The position numbers and the translations under genes were made by a program. Shown in pieces: positions 17,873 through 26,362 of a stretch of 26,442 nucleotides of DNA. The DNA comes from a bacterium (GTDB lineage: Bacteria; SZUA-79; Acidulodesulfobacterales; Acidulodesulfobacteraceae), in the NCBI GenBank assembly GCA_021788495.1, contig JAJYKQ010000010.1, positions 1 through 26,442 of the forward strand, in the 5' to 3' direction. The notes beneath the pieces are model-generated. The model had not been told where the DNA came from. It did not search any database and was given only the letters and a program-made list of their open reading frames with translations. How positions within the stretch are numbered: the stretch's first letter is position 1; each line of letters begins with the position of its first letter.

Positions 17873-18358
17873 TTATTGTTTGTTTCTTCTCTTATTTAGT
17901 TCGCCTTTATAAAAAAAAGACGATATGCATTTTAAAGTAGCGTTTGCAACGTTATGAGGATTAGAAGAACCTATGGATTTTGCGTAAACGTTTTTAACTC
18001 CCGAAAGTTCAAAAATAGCTCTCATTGCGCCGCCGGCTATAATTCCCGTACCTTCAGGCGCAGGTTTCATAAATACGTATCCTGCTCCGCTTTTTCCATA
18101 CTGCTCGTGAGGTATAGAATTTTTATGCACCTTAACCCGTATAAGATTTTTTTTTGCCTGCTCTGTTCCTTTTCTTATAGCTTCAGGCACTTCCTTTGCT
18201 TTGCCCAGCCCGATACCGACATAGTTTGCATCGGGATCTCCCGCGACTACTAAAGCAGAAAAACCGAATCTTCTTCCGCCTTTAACAACCTTGGCTACTC
18301 TTGAAATATGAATTACTTTGTCCTTAATATTTAAATCTTCAGCGTTTAACCTATCCAA
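17873..18358 (-). CDS. rpsE: 30S ribosomal protein S5
   Basis: uS5 supports decoding accuracy and mRNA unwinding at the 30S entry. Core motifs are [59 protein letters not shown] and [13 protein letters not shown] place the start at the TTG at 18358 (161 residues), 5 nt after a perfect GGAGG at 18368-18364. The frame is open to another TTG at 18370, but that codon overlaps the SD itself, so it is unlikely. It lies 23 bp after rplR. rpmD is missing downstream. Confidence 0.95.
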   Translation of the reverse strand: MDRLNAEDLNIKDKVIHISRVAKVVKGGRRFGFSALVVAGDPDANYVGIGLGKAKEVPEAIRKGTEQAKKNLIRVKVHKNSIPHEQYGKSGAGYVFMKPAPEGTGIIAGGAMRAIFELSGVKNVYAKSIGSSNPHNVANATLKCISSFFYKGELNKRRNKQ

Positions 18359-18363
18359 ATTAT

Positions 18364-18368
18364 CCTCC
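18364..18368 (-). promoter_or_regulatory. Ribosome binding site that decides the rpsE start
   Basis: GGAGG on the minus strand, 5 nt before the TTG at 18358. It overlaps the alternative TTG at 18370, which argues against that longer start. Confidence 0.8.
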
Positions 18369-18381
18369 AATTTTCATGTAT

Positions 18382-18738
18382 CTAAAATTTTAAACCGCTT
18401 TCTCTTGCCGCGTCGGCTAAAGCTTTGACTCTGCCGTGATAAATGTATCCGTTTCTGTCGAATGCAACTTCCGTTATGGACTTTTGCAGGCACAGTTCCG
18501 CAATTTCTTTGCCTACTATTTTGGCAGTCTCTACGTTTCCCTTATGGCCTTTAATCTTGCCTTTAACTGCGGCATTGAGCGATGAGACTTGCGCAAGAAC
18601 TTTATTGTCGAAAGAAAAAACCTGGACATAAATGTTGTTTAAACTCTTAAAAATGCACAAACGCGGTTTCGTGTTGTTTTTCATTACGGTTTTAATATGC
18701 GCTTTTCTGCGAATTCTCTTTTCAATCTTATCTTTCAT
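18382..18738 (-). CDS. rplR: 50S ribosomal protein L18
   Basis: uL18 binds 5S rRNA in the central protuberance. The 118-residue protein has a basic N-terminus (KRIRRKAHIKTVMKNNTKPRL), then FKSLNNIYVQVFS, KIVGKEIAELCLQK and the terminal VAFDRNGYIYHGRVKALADAARESGLKF signature, which is highly conserved. Its place between rplF and rpsE is standard. The stop is 23 bp before the chosen rpsE start. Nothing unusual is seen. Confidence 0.97.
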   Translation of the reverse strand: MKDKIEKRIRRKAHIKTVMKNNTKPRLCIFKSLNNIYVQVFSFDNKVLAQVSSLNAAVKGKIKGHKGNVETAKIVGKEIAELCLQKSITEVAFDRNGYIYHGRVKALADAARESGLKF

Positions 18739-18774
18739 ATTTTATTCCTTATGTTTTTATTCTGTTTTTTTATA

Positions 18775-19314
18775 TTATTTTCCGGAAGCCTTTCCTACTT
18801 TCCGCTTAATAACTTCATCCGAATATTTAATTCCTTTGCCTTTATAAGGCTCCGGTTTTTTAAGTTCCCTTATTCTTGCCGCAACAAGACCGACAAGCTC
18901 TTTATCAAACCCGCTTATTTTCAGCAGAGTATTTTTTTCTACCGCTATTTTTATACCGTCCGGGATTTCAAAATTTACCTGATGCGAAAAACCGAGATTT
19001 AAAACTAAAATTTTATTTTTTACTTCAGCCCTGTAACCTACTCCTATTATTTCTAAATCCTTTACAAACCCTTTAACTACCCCTATAACCGAATTAGCTA
19101 TTATAGTTCTGGTTAATCCGCTGAATTTTTCAAATTCGGGATTATCGTTTTTTAATTTAACCGAAACGGATGAATCGGTCATTTCTAATACAATTCCTTC
19201 GGGAATTCTTTTAGAAACTTTTCCGAGAGGACCGGATGAAGTAAACACTCCTTCCTTCAGTTCTATTTTAACTTCTTTGGGAATTTCGATAATTTTCTTT
19301 CCTATTCTTGACAT
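18775..19314 (-). CDS. rplF: 50S ribosomal protein L6
   Basis: uL6 lies near the factor-binding stalk base and is needed for late 50S assembly. The 179-residue protein has two tandem L6 folds. MSRIGKKIIEIPKEVKI opens the first, and the C-terminal RIRELKKPEPYKGKGIKYSDE block is diagnostic. SD AGGA lies about 8 nt before the ATG. It is separated from rpsH by 98 bp, the largest gap inside the ribosomal cluster. That gap may carry an internal promoter. Confidence 0.97.
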   Translation of the reverse strand: MSRIGKKIIEIPKEVKIELKEGVFTSSGPLGKVSKRIPEGIVLEMTDSSVSVKLKNDNPEFEKFSGLTRTIIANSVIGVVKGFVKDLEIIGVGYRAEVKNKILVLNLGFSHQVNFEIPDGIKIAVEKNTLLKISGFDKELVGLVAARIRELKKPEPYKGKGIKYSDEVIKRKVGKASGK

Positions 19315-19397
19315 TTTATTATTCCTATTACCTTTAAGTTTAGTATAGCCTAAAATCTATACCTGTTATTAAGCCGATTAATAAATACGACAGCGTT

Positions 19398-19427
19398 ATT
19401 ATACTATTTTAATTAAAAAACTTTCAA
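19398..19427 (-). promoter_or_regulatory. Candidate internal promoter between rpsH and rplF
   Basis: On the minus strand TTGAAA (19427-19422) and TATAAT (19403-19398) are 18 bp apart. The -35 lies in the last codons of rpsH. It would give an rplF transcript with a leader of roughly 75-80 nt. The gap it sits in is the longest in the ribosomal block. No experimental support. Confidence 0.4.
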
Positions 19428-19811
19428 TAATGAAAGTCCGCCTATATTTTTTTCTTTGCATTCCGCATCGGATAATATTCCGGCAGAAGTAGAAAAAACC
19501 TCCACGCCTAATCCGTTTTTATACGACCTTATATCTTTTACTTTTTTATAAAACCTTATGCCTGGAGTGCTCGTTGTCTCAATATCGATAATCGTCGGCT
19601 TTTTATTTTCAAAATAGGCTAATTTTACGTTTATCGACTTTAAAGGCACAGAGTCGGCATTTTCTATCGAATAATCTTCTATAAAACCTTTTTTCTTTAA
19701 AATTTCGCATAAATTTTCTTTTAATCCGGAATAAGGAATATTTACGTTTTCCTTTCCAGCCTTATAAGCGTTTTTAATTCTTACTACCATATCCGATACC
19801 GGGTAATTCAT
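19413..19811 (-). CDS. rpsH: 30S ribosomal protein S8
   Basis: uS8 binds helix 21 of 16S rRNA, and in E. coli it represses the spc operon. The 132-residue protein begins MNYPVSDMVVRIKNAYKAGK and has IPYSGLKENLCEILKKKGFI. The conserved C-terminal part reads LGVEVFSTSAGILSDAECKEKNIGG, with STSAGILSD as the RNA-binding core. Its last codons also encode a small hairpin and T run. It follows rpsN by 42 bp. A gap of 98 bp separates it from rplF, unlike the tight spacing elsewhere. Confidence 0.96.
   Translation of the reverse strand: MNYPVSDMVVRIKNAYKAGKENVNIPYSGLKENLCEILKKKGFIEDYSIENADSVPLKSINVKLAYFENKKPTIIDIETTSTPGIRFYKKVKDIRSYKNGLGVEVFSTSAGILSDAECKEKNIGGLSLLKVF
19415..19437 (-). terminator. Weak terminator-like hairpin at the 3' end of rpsH
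   Basis: In the minus-strand RNA, ACUUUCA-UUAU-UGAAAGU forms a 7-bp stem (19437-19420), followed by a U run (19419-19415). It covers the last sense codons and most of the stop codon of rpsH. The stem has only two G-C pairs, so termination would be partial at best. It could act as an attenuator or mRNA-stability element. Confidence 0.35.
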
Positions 19812-19853
19812 TTATTTTTCCTCTCGCAAATATTTATAAATATTATTATTTTA

Positions 19854-20039
19854 TTACCAGCTGGATTTAGTGACCCCTGGAATTAATCCTTTGCTTGAAT
19901 TTGTCCTGAAACATATTCTGCACATATCGAATTTTCTGTAATATCCTCTCGGTCTTCCGCAAATTGGACACCTGTTATGCGCTCTTACTTTAAATTTCGG
20001 CGCTCTCTGCGCTTTCACTATCATCGATTTTTTAGCCAT
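19854..20039 (-). CDS. rpsN: 30S ribosomal protein S14, type Z (zinc-binding)
   Basis: uS14 lies in the 30S head near the A and P sites. This is the short 61-residue zinc form, with C24, C27, C40 and C43 in [10 protein letters not shown] and MCRICF. It begins [12 protein letters not shown] and ends [11 protein letters not shown], the usual short-form end. E. coli has the longer zinc-free version, so this form is of the type common outside the beta and gamma Proteobacteria. It follows rplE by 10 bp. Confidence 0.97.
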   Translation of the reverse strand: MAKKSMIVKAQRAPKFKVRAHNRCPICGRPRGYYRKFDMCRICFRTNSSKGLIPGVTKSSW

Positions 20040-20049
20040 TTATTGTCTC

Positions 20050-20592
20050 CTAATTTCTAAAAGGAAAGTTAAAGCTTTTTAAAAGTTTATATCCGTCATC
20101 GTTATTTTCTGCGGACGTAACAATAGTTATATTCATACCTTTAATTTTTTCGATAAGTTCATAGCTTATTTCCGGAAATATAACCTGCTCTTTTACTCCA
20201 AGGGTATAATTGCCTCGGCCGTCAAAAGCTTTTTTCGATAAACCTTTAAAATCTCTTACCCTTGGAAGCGATATATTTATAAGTTTGTCAAAAAAATCAT
20301 ACATCCTGTCGCTTCTTAGCGTAACGAAACAGCCTATTTCCTGATTTTCTTTTAATTTGAACGCCGCAATAGATTTTTTAGCTTTAGATACTACGGGCTT
20401 TTGGCCAGCAATTTTGGTTAACTCGTTTAAAGACTGCTCGATAATTTTCGAGTTGGAAGTCGCCTCTCCAAGCCCCATATTTATTACAATTTTAACCAGC
20501 TTAGGTATCTGATTTATGTTTTTATAACCGGTTTCTTTAATCAAATTCGGAATTACCGAGTTCTTGTAAAATTCTTTATATCTTGATGACAA
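20050..20592 (-). CDS. rplE: 50S ribosomal protein L5
   Basis: uL5 binds 5S rRNA and forms a bridge to S13. The 180-residue protein has [78 protein letters not shown] and a final FNFPF. The start is TTG, fixed by GGAGG 8 nt upstream in GGAGGATTAAAAATTG. No in-frame ATG is near. It follows rplX by 17 bp. Nothing is missing. Confidence 0.97.
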   Translation of the reverse strand: MSSRYKEFYKNSVIPNLIKETGYKNINQIPKLVKIVINMGLGEATSNSKIIEQSLNELTKIAGQKPVVSKAKKSIAAFKLKENQEIGCFVTLRSDRMYDFFDKLINISLPRVRDFKGLSKKAFDGRGNYTLGVKEQVIFPEISYELIEKIKGMNITIVTSAENNDDGYKLLKSFNFPFRN

Positions 20593-20609
20593 TTTTTAAT
20601 CCTCCAAAA

Positions 20610-20924
20610 TTATATTTCGGATCCGCATTTCTTACAAATCCTTGCTTTTTTCCCTTTATCGTCTATATTTACGGAAAACCTGACGGCTTTTTTGCATTTT
20701 TGACAATACAATTGAACGTTAGACAAATTTACTGGAGCTTCTTTATCTACAATTCCTCCCGGTTCTTGCGCGCTTCTCGGCTTTATATGCCTTTTAATCA
20801 TATTGATTTTTTCGATATAGACTCTATTTTTTTCCGAATCTATACGAATTATTTTACCGGTTTTTCCTTTTTCCTTGCCTGCGGTAACCATTACGTTATC
20901 GTTCTTTTTTAATTTAATAGTCAT
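20610..20924 (-). CDS. rplX: 50S ribosomal protein L24 (with C-terminal zinc ribbon)
   Basis: uL24 is one of the two initiators of 50S assembly. The 104-residue protein has the KOW region LKKNDNVMVTAGKEKGKTGKI (5-25) and IEKINMIKRHIKP. The C-terminal part holds C74, C77, C97 and C100, a zinc-ribbon pattern found in many but not all L24 proteins. The SD AGAGG lies about 8 nt before the ATG, inside the end of rplN, whose stop is 1 bp away. Confidence 0.97.
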   Translation of the reverse strand: MTIKLKKNDNVMVTAGKEKGKTGKIIRIDSEKNRVYIEKINMIKRHIKPRSAQEPGGIVDKEAPVNLSNVQLYCQKCKKAVRFSVNIDDKGKKARICKKCGSEI

Positions 20925-20925
20925 A

Positions 20926-21294
20926 TTATAGGACCTCTGGGGCTAAAGATATAATTCTCATAAATTTTTTTGCTCTTAATTCGCGTGCTACCGGACCGAA
21001 AATACGCGTACCTATAGGTTCATTCTGATTATTTATTAATACCGCTGAATTATTATCGAATCTTATATAGCTTCCATCAGGACGTTTTACTTCTTTTACC
21101 GTCCTGACTATAACAGCCTTAGAAACGTCTCCTTTCTTTACTTTTGAATTTGGAATTGCCTCTTTGACGGAAACTACTATTATGTCGCCTATCTCTGCAT
21201 ATTTTCTTTTAGATCCGCCAAGAACTTTTATGCACATTAGTTTTTTAGCACCGGAGTTATCGGCCGATTTTAATACCGTCTGCATCTGAATCAT
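20926..21294 (-). CDS. rplN: 50S ribosomal protein L14
   Basis: uL14 lies at the subunit interface, next to L19, and forms an intersubunit bridge. The 122-residue protein begins [20 protein letters not shown] and shows [43 protein letters not shown] and [28 protein letters not shown], all invariant features. SD GAGG lies 8 nt before the ATG. The gap to rpsQ is 43 bp. No function for the gap is visible. Confidence 0.98.
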   Translation of the reverse strand: MIQMQTVLKSADNSGAKKLMCIKVLGGSKRKYAEIGDIIVVSVKEAIPNSKVKKGDVSKAVIVRTVKEVKRPDGSYIRFDNNSAVLINNQNEPIGTRIFGPVARELRAKKFMRIISLAPEVL

Positions 21295-21337
21295 TTTTAT
21301 AGCCTCATAATTAAATTGTAATTATAAAATTGTTGCC

Positions 21338-21568
21338 TTAGATAACTTTTTTAAGATTCCACCTTTTATCTTTTGAAAGCGGTCTTGTTTCTATAAATAT
21401 AACTTTATCGCCTTCATGCGAAATGTTATTTTCGTCGTGAATTTTAAATTTTTTAATCTTTTTTACGTATTTTTTATATACGGGATGTTTTACTATGTCC
21501 GAAACTATAACAACCCTCGTCTTGTCCATTTTATCCGATGAAACTATGCCGGTTAACGTTTTTTTCAT
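21338..21568 (-). CDS. rpsQ: 30S ribosomal protein S17
   Basis: uS17 is an OB-fold protein binding the 5' domain of 16S rRNA. The 76-residue protein begins [19 protein letters not shown] and contains [19 protein letters not shown] and [20 protein letters not shown], which are diagnostic. SD GGAG lies 8 nt before the ATG and is encoded at the end of rpmC, 2 bp away. Normal length and order. Confidence 0.97.
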   Translation of the reverse strand: MKKTLTGIVSSDKMDKTRVVIVSDIVKHPVYKKYVKKIKKFKIHDENNISHEGDKVIFIETRPLSKDKRWNLKKVI

Positions 21569-21570
21569 AT

Positions 21571-21765
21571 TTATATCTCCTGCTTCCTTTCGTTAAAAAT
21601 AGTTTTTATTCTTGCAATAGATTTTCTGACGGCTTTAATTCTTTTTGGATTTTCTAAAGCGCCTAACGACTTTTGGACGACAAGATTAAATATTTCTTTT
21701 CTTAAGTCGGACTCTTTTACCTTCAGTTCATCTTCTTTCATGGCTTTTAATTCTTTGAATTTCAT
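21571..21765 (-). CDS. rpmC: 50S ribosomal protein L29
   Basis: uL29 sits at the polypeptide exit tunnel and helps dock SRP and trigger factor. The 64-residue protein is a two-helix hairpin. [28 protein letters not shown] and the [18 protein letters not shown] segment match the family. It starts 6 bp after rplP with no close SD (an AGAGGAG lies about 14 nt upstream), so it is likely coupled to rplP. rpsQ follows after 2 bp. Confidence 0.95.
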   Translation of the reverse strand: MKFKELKAMKEDELKVKESDLRKEIFNLVVQKSLGALENPKRIKAVRKSIARIKTIFNERKQEI

Positions 21766-21771
21766 AATATG

Positions 21772-22185
21772 TTAAAATTCTCCTCTTTCGATAAATATAG
21801 TTTTAAGCGGCAACTTATGAGATGCAAGTCTGAGAGCTTCTTGCGCTACTTCTTTAGGAATACCCTCCATCTCATATAGTACCAAGCCTGGTCTGGCTAC
21901 GCAGACCCATTCTTCAACTGAGCCTTTGCCTTTTCCCATTCTGGTTTCGGCAGGTTTTTTAGTAATAGGTTTATCGGGAAATATCCTTATCCATACCTTT
22001 CCGCCCCTTTTTACGAATCTGGTCATTGCAATTCTGGCGGCTTCTATCTGTCTAGCCGTAATATATCCGCATTCCGTAACTTTTAAACCGTAATCTCCGA
22101 AGGCCAATGAATTACCGCGTGTAGCCTTGCCCTTCATTCTACCCTTCATCTGCTTCCTGTATTTTGTTTTAGCAGGCATTAACAT
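21772..22185 (-). CDS. rplP: 50S ribosomal protein L16
   Basis: uL16 shapes the A-site tRNA binding region of the 50S subunit. The 137-residue protein begins [19 protein letters not shown] and has [40 protein letters not shown] and [28 protein letters not shown] lies 8 nt before the ATG. A second in-frame ATG two codons in is possible, but the MLMP start is the family form. It lies between rpsC and rpmC as usual. Confidence 0.98.
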   Translation of the reverse strand: MLMPAKTKYRKQMKGRMKGKATRGNSLAFGDYGLKVTECGYITARQIEAARIAMTRFVKRGGKVWIRIFPDKPITKKPAETRMGKGKGSVEEWVCVARPGLVLYEMEGIPKEVAQEALRLASHKLPLKTIFIERGEF

Positions 22186-22209
22186 AATCTAATCACCTTT
22201 TATTGTTAT

Positions 22210-22845
22210 TTATAATACGTCTCTTTTATAAATCCAAACTTTTATGCCGATTTTGCCGTATGTCGTATTAGCTTCGCATGTACCGTAATCGATATCTGCT
22301 CTTAAAGTATGCAGGGGCACTCTTCCCTCTCTATACCATTCCGTTCTCGCTATTTCGGCACCCGCAAGTCTTCCTCCGCAGGTAATCTTTATTCCTTTTG
22401 CTCCGCTTTTCAATGCCATAGTTACGCTCTTTTTCATAGCTCTTTTAAATGCGACCCTTTTTTCAAGCTGGGAAGCTATGCTTTCGGCGACTAAAATTGA
22501 GTCTAATTCGGGTTTTTTAACCTCAAGCACGTTAATTTCTATATCTTTAGCTTTTATATTATTTATATCGGCTATCTCTTTTTTAATGTTGTCGAATTCC
22601 GACGAACCTTTTTTCCCGTATATAATACCGGGTCTGGCCGCGAACACGTCTATTAATAATTTTTCGGCTTTCCTTCCTATATTTATTTTAGATATACCTG
22701 CCGAATACAGTTTCTTCTTTAAAAAATCTCTTGTTTTTAAATCGGCATGCAAAAATTTTGCATAATTTCTGTCGCTGTACCATCCTGAATCCCAAGTTTT
22801 ATTGATGCCTATCCTAAGTCCTATTGGATTAACTTTCTGCCCCAA
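22210..22845 (-). CDS. rpsC: 30S ribosomal protein S3
   Basis: uS3 forms part of the mRNA entry channel and has helicase-assisting roles. The 211-residue protein begins [22 protein letters not shown], has a KH domain around residues 40-110 ([26 protein letters not shown]), and ends with [31 protein letters not shown] and [10 protein letters not shown]. The start is TTG with GGAGG 6 nt upstream. The C-terminus stops soon after the core, slightly shorter than E. coli S3, which is common. Confidence 0.97.
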   Translation of the reverse strand: MGQKVNPIGLRIGINKTWDSGWYSDRNYAKFLHADLKTRDFLKKKLYSAGISKINIGRKAEKLLIDVFAARPGIIYGKKGSSEFDNIKKEIADINNIKAKDIEINVLEVKKPELDSILVAESIASQLEKRVAFKRAMKKSVTMALKSGAKGIKITCGGRLAGAEIARTEWYREGRVPLHTLRADIDYGTCEANTTYGKIGIKVWIYKRDVL

Positions 22846-22859
22846 AATCTACCTCCGTT

Positions 22860-23192
22860 TTAAATTTCTTCTAGAACAATTTTTATATTGCTCATACGTT
22901 TTTTAACGGTTGCGCCGCGTCCCATTGCCTTAGGCATCAACCTCTTTAAAGATAACGACATATCTACGTTAATTTTAGATACTATTAAATTATCGACATC
23001 CACTCTTCCCGTCGTCGATGCGTTAGCTATGGCGGAATTTAAAAGTTTTAATACAGGATAGGCGGATTTCTTTTTAGTAAACTTCAGAACGTTAATAGCA
23101 TCGTAAACTTTTTTGCCTCTAATCAAATCCACAACTAATCTTGCTTTCTGTGGAGACACTTTAATATATTTTGCCTCTGCTTTAAACTGCAT
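22860..23192 (-). CDS. rplV: 50S ribosomal protein L22
   Basis: uL22 lines the exit tunnel with a long beta hairpin and is a site of macrolide resistance changes. The 110-residue protein shows AKYIKVSPQKARLVVDLIRGKKVYDA and LMPKAMGRGATVKKRMSNIKIVLEE, the hairpin and end of the family. The hairpin tip looks intact. It lies 30 bp after rpsS and 14 bp before rpsC, the standard order. Confidence 0.97.
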   Translation of the reverse strand: MQFKAEAKYIKVSPQKARLVVDLIRGKKVYDAINVLKFTKKKSAYPVLKLLNSAIANASTTGRVDVDNLIVSKINVDMSLSLKRLMPKAMGRGATVKKRMSNIKIVLEEI

Positions 23193-23222
23193 TTTCTACC
23201 CCTTATATTTTGTTTTAATGGT

Positions 23223-23519
23223 CTATTTAGAACCGCCGCCTGTTTTTACTTTAGCCTTCCTGTCGCCGGAATGCATTGTAAATGTTCTTGTAGCGCTGAA
23301 CTCGCCTAATTTATGACCAACCATATTCTCGCTTACAAAAACCGGAATAAATTTTTTTCCGTTATGAACCGCAAATGTAAAACCTACCATGGAAGGTATA
23401 ATGGTAGATCTTCTTGACCATGTTTTAATTATTTTTTTGTCGTTAGAGTCAAATGCTTTTTCTACTTTTTCTAAAAGCGATTTATCGGAAAACGGACCTT
23501 TTTTAATAGACCTTGCCAA
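23223..23519 (-). CDS. rpsS: 30S ribosomal protein S19
   Basis: uS19 lies in the 30S head with S13. The 98-residue protein begins [19 protein letters not shown] and has [30 protein letters not shown] and [17 protein letters not shown], all diagnostic. The start is TTG with AAGGAG 8 nt upstream. A nearby ATG (7 nt before) is out of frame. A short lysine and glycine tail ends the protein. The order rplB-rpsS-rplV is normal. Confidence 0.97.
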   Translation of the reverse strand: MARSIKKGPFSDKSLLEKVEKAFDSNDKKIIKTWSRRSTIIPSMVGFTFAVHNGKKFIPVFVSENMVGHKLGEFSATRTFTMHSGDRKAKVKTGGGSK

Positions 23520-23544
23520 CTTTCATTCTCCTTTATTAATAAAT

Positions 23545-24372
23545 TTATTTACCCTTTCTTCTTGAAATTATATACTTAGAGGTTAATTTATTTTTTCTGG
23601 TTTTATAACCTTTAGTGGGTACGCCCCAAGGTGTAACAGGATGACGACCTCCTGAAGTTTTTCCCTCGCCTCCTCCGTGAGGATGATCGATTGGGTTCAT
23701 GGCTACGCCTCTTACAGAAGGTCTGATCCCAAGCCACCTTGATCTGCCCGCCTTCCCGATGCTAATATTTTCATGTTCTATATTTCCAATCTGTCCTATA
23801 GTTGCATAACATTTTTCTGGTACAGTCCTAAATTCGCCCGACGGCATTTTGAGCTGTGCATAACCTGCATCTCTTCCGAGCAATTCGGCATACGCTCCTG
23901 CGCTTCTTACAAGTTTTCCGCCGTTATTTGGTTTCATTTCAATGTTGTGAATCATAGTTCCAACGGGTATATTATACAACGGAATACAGTTTCCAGGCTG
24001 TATATCGGCCTTTTCGGACGATATTACCGAATCTCCTTTTTTTAAACCCGCCGGACAAAGAATATATCTTTTTTCTCCGTCGATATAGCTTAGCAGGGCA
24101 ATCCTTGCAGACCTGTTAGGATCATATTCTATTTCTATTACTTTTGCGGGAACTTCTCTTTTATCCCTTTTAAAGTCGATAATTCTATATCTTCTTTTAT
24201 GCCCTCCGCCTTGGTGTCTTGTAGTAATTCTGCCGTAATTATTTCTACCGGCATTTTTTTTATATTTAGCGAGAAGACTCTTTTCGGGAAAATCCCTTGT
24301 AATTTCAGAAAAATCGGAAACGCTTTGAAACCTTCTTGCGCTTGAAGTTGGTTTGTATTTTTTTATTGGCAT
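23545..24372 (-). CDS. rplB: 50S ribosomal protein L2
   Basis: uL2 supports the peptidyl-transferase centre and subunit joining. The 275-residue protein begins [21 protein letters not shown] and has [59 protein letters not shown] and [26 protein letters not shown]. The last block contains the conserved His near the active site. Full length, with standard neighbours rplW and rpsS. Confidence 0.98.
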   Translation of the reverse strand: MPIKKYKPTSSARRFQSVSDFSEITRDFPEKSLLAKYKKNAGRNNYGRITTRHQGGGHKRRYRIIDFKRDKREVPAKVIEIEYDPNRSARIALLSYIDGEKRYILCPAGLKKGDSVISSEKADIQPGNCIPLYNIPVGTMIHNIEMKPNNGGKLVRSAGAYAELLGRDAGYAQLKMPSGEFRTVPEKCYATIGQIGNIEHENISIGKAGRSRWLGIRPSVRGVAMNPIDHPHGGGEGKTSGGRHPVTPWGVPTKGYKTRKNKLTSKYIISRRKGK

Positions 24373-24385
24373 ATTATTCTCCGAA

Positions 24386-24673
24386 TTAAACTTCTAATGC
24401 AGATATTCTCTGCCCTTCTTTAAGTTTTATATAGGCTTTCTTAGTATTTGGAAGTTTTCCATTGTACTTTCCGACTCTGCGAAACTTTCCTCTCGTAATT
24501 ACGGTGTTCACGTCTTCTACTTTGACGTTAAAATACTTTTCTACTGCATCTTTTATATCTTTTTTATTTGCCGATTTATTCACGTTAAAGATAAAAGTAT
24601 TGTTTAATTCTCTAAATTTTAAGCTTTTTTCCGATTGAACGGCTTTTTCAATGACTAAACTTAATTCTTTCAT
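24386..24673 (-). CDS. rplW: 50S ribosomal protein L23
   Basis: uL23 is the tunnel-exit docking site for trigger factor and SRP. The 95-residue protein has [52 protein letters not shown] in overlapping family blocks and [27 protein letters not shown]. Its ATG overlaps the rplD stop as ATGA, so translation is coupled. It sits 13 bp before rplB. Confidence 0.97.
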   Translation of the reverse strand: MKELSLVIEKAVQSEKSLKFRELNNTFIFNVNKSANKKDIKDAVEKYFNVKVEDVNTVITRGKFRRVGKYNGKLPNTKKAYIKLKEGQRISALEV

Positions 24674-25305
24674 ATTGAAAGGTTCCTCTCTAATTCTTCG
24701 TTTGCTTTAAGCGTGATTATAATTTTTTCATATTTTAAAAGGTCTATAATATTAAGCAAATTTACTAACACCGCTTTATAATTCATAAGATTTCTAGTAG
24801 ATTTAATAATCTTAGAGTCGTTATTCGACGTAGGCAGTACAAGCAATCCTTTTTTTATCCCTAAATTATTAAAAATACTTGCCATCTCTTTTGTTTTTAT
24901 CGCAGGCAATTCAAAATCTTCCACAAATACGATTTTATCTTCTTTTAAAAGATGCGATAAGGCTGATTTTATAGCCGCCTTTCTTGCTTTTTTCGGCATA
25001 TCTTTTTTATAATTCACTTCATTCGTCGGTCCAAAAACAGTACCGCCGCCTTTCCATATAGGCGATCTGGTAGAACCCGCCCTTGCTCTTCCTGTTCCTT
25101 TTTGCTTCCATGGTTTAATACCGCCGCCGGAAACTATTTTCCTGTTTTTTGTTGAAGCTAAACCAAGTCTTTTATTTGCTAAAGTCAACAAAACAAACTC
25201 TTTTATTAAAGGTTCTTTAACCGGATACATATAGACTGATTCGTTTAAGTCTAAATTTCCTACCGGTTTATTGCTTATATTTACGACACTTGCGCTTTGA
25301 CCCAT
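24670..25305 (-). CDS. rplD: 50S ribosomal protein L4
   Basis: uL4 binds 23S rRNA with a globular body and a loop that reaches the exit tunnel. In E. coli it also represses the S10 operon. The 211-residue protein shows RLGLASTKNRKIVSGGG, KPWKQKGTGRARAGSTRSPIWKGGG (the tunnel loop) and PKKARKAAIKSALSHL. The SD AAGGGG precedes the ATG. I see no L4-type leader upstream of rpsJ, but the tuf-rpsJ gap is only 57 bp. It overlaps rplW by 4 bp. Confidence 0.97.
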   Translation of the reverse strand: MGQSASVVNISNKPVGNLDLNESVYMYPVKEPLIKEFVLLTLANKRLGLASTKNRKIVSGGGIKPWKQKGTGRARAGSTRSPIWKGGGTVFGPTNEVNYKKDMPKKARKAAIKSALSHLLKEDKIVFVEDFELPAIKTKEMASIFNNLGIKKGLLVLPTSNNDSKIIKSTRNLMNYKAVLVNLLNIIDLLKYEKIIITLKANEELERNLSI

Positions 25306-25324
25306 TATAATAAACCCCTTTTTC

Positions 25325-25972
25325 TCACTTATTTAATTTTCTGCCGGACTTATCAGCCGCGTATATATATATTATGTTATTGTTTGCGCCCGGAACTGCG
25401 CCTTTAACATACATAAGATTTTGTTCGCCGTCAATCTTAACTAATTTTAAATTCAAGACGGTATTTCTTGCCATACCCATATGCCCCGGCATTCTCAAAC
25501 CCTTAAATACTTTAGAAGGATATGAAGACTGTCCTATAGAACCCGGCGCTCTGTGAAACATGGAGCCATGCGTATCTTTACCGCCGCCGAAACCCCATCT
25601 CTTTACTACGCCCTGATAGCCTTTACCTTTAGAAATGCCGGTTATAGATACGCTTTTTACATCGTTAAAAACGGATATATCGATAGTATCGCCTATTTTA
25701 ATTTCATCGATTTCCGCACCTCTGAATTCCTTGAGAACTTTAAGAGGAGTTAAATTATTTTTAGTAAATTTACCGAGAACAGGTTTGTTTAATCTAAAGG
25801 ACTTTGCTTCTCCGTAACCTAACTGCAATGCGTCATAACCGTCAGACTGTTTATTTTTTTTTTCGACTACCGTACATGGACCGGCTTCTATAACTGTTAC
25901 GGGGACTATCATACCGTCCTGGTCGAATATCTGCGTCATTCCTATTTTTTTTCCAATTAGCGCTTTTATCAT
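25325..25972 (-). CDS. rplC: 50S ribosomal protein L3
   Basis: uL3 is an early 50S assembly protein that reaches the peptidyl-transferase centre. I start at the ATG at 25972 (215 residues), giving MIKALIGKKIGMTQIFDQDG, the family N-terminus. An SD TTGGAG (25986-25981) ends 8 nt upstream. An in-frame TTG at 25993 would add seven residues over that SD and is unlikely. GFGGGKDTHGSMFHRAPGSIGQSSYPSKVFKG contains the conserved Gln-methylation region. rpsJ ends 21 bp upstream of the chosen start. Confidence 0.97.
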   Translation of the reverse strand: MIKALIGKKIGMTQIFDQDGMIVPVTVIEAGPCTVVEKKNKQSDGYDALQLGYGEAKSFRLNKPVLGKFTKNNLTPLKVLKEFRGAEIDEIKIGDTIDISVFNDVKSVSITGISKGKGYQGVVKRWGFGGGKDTHGSMFHRAPGSIGQSSYPSKVFKGLRMPGHMGMARNTVLNLKLVKIDGEQNLMYVKGAVPGANNNIIYIYAADKSGRKLNK

Positions 25973-25980
25973 TTTTAATA

Positions 25981-25986
25981 CTCCAA
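25981..25986 (-). promoter_or_regulatory. Ribosome binding site that decides the rplC start
   Basis: TTGGAG on the minus strand, 8 nt before the ATG at 25972. It excludes the upstream in-frame TTG at 25993 as the likely start. Confidence 0.75.
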
Positions 25987-25993
25987 GATTCAA

Positions 25994-26305
25994 TTATATC
26001 TGCTTAATATCGACGTCTATACCGGACGATAAATCTAATTTCATTAATGCATCTATCGTCGCTTGATTCGGTTCAAGTAAATCTATAATTCTTTTATGCG
26101 TTCTCATTTCGAATTCTTCCCTTGATTTTTTATCTACATGCGGCGATCTTAGAACGCAATATTTATTAATTTTTGTAGGCAGAGGTATCGGTCCGCTAAT
26201 TTTAGAACCAGTTTGCTTAGCGGTTTCCACTATTTCTGATACGGATTGGTCAAGTAAACGATGATCGTATGCTTTCAGCCTTATTCTTATTTTTTGAATT
26301 TCCAT
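25994..26305 (-). CDS. rpsJ: 30S ribosomal protein S10
   Basis: uS10 (NusE) lies in the 30S head and also joins transcription antitermination complexes with NusB and NusG. The 103-residue protein has [59 protein letters not shown] and a C-terminal [11 protein letters not shown]. The nearest SD-like GAGGA is about 13 nt before the ATG, farther than in its neighbours. It follows tuf by 57 bp, the tuf-rpsJ order that links the str and S10 operons. Confidence 0.97.
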   Translation of the reverse strand: MEIQKIRIRLKAYDHRLLDQSVSEIVETAKQTGSKISGPIPLPTKINKYCVLRSPHVDKKSREEFEMRTHKRIIDLLEPNQATIDALMKLDLSSGIDVDIKQI

Positions 26306-26362
26306 GTTAATCTTATATTTCCTCTTTATTTGTTATATTTCCAGATTACTGTATCCGTTGAT

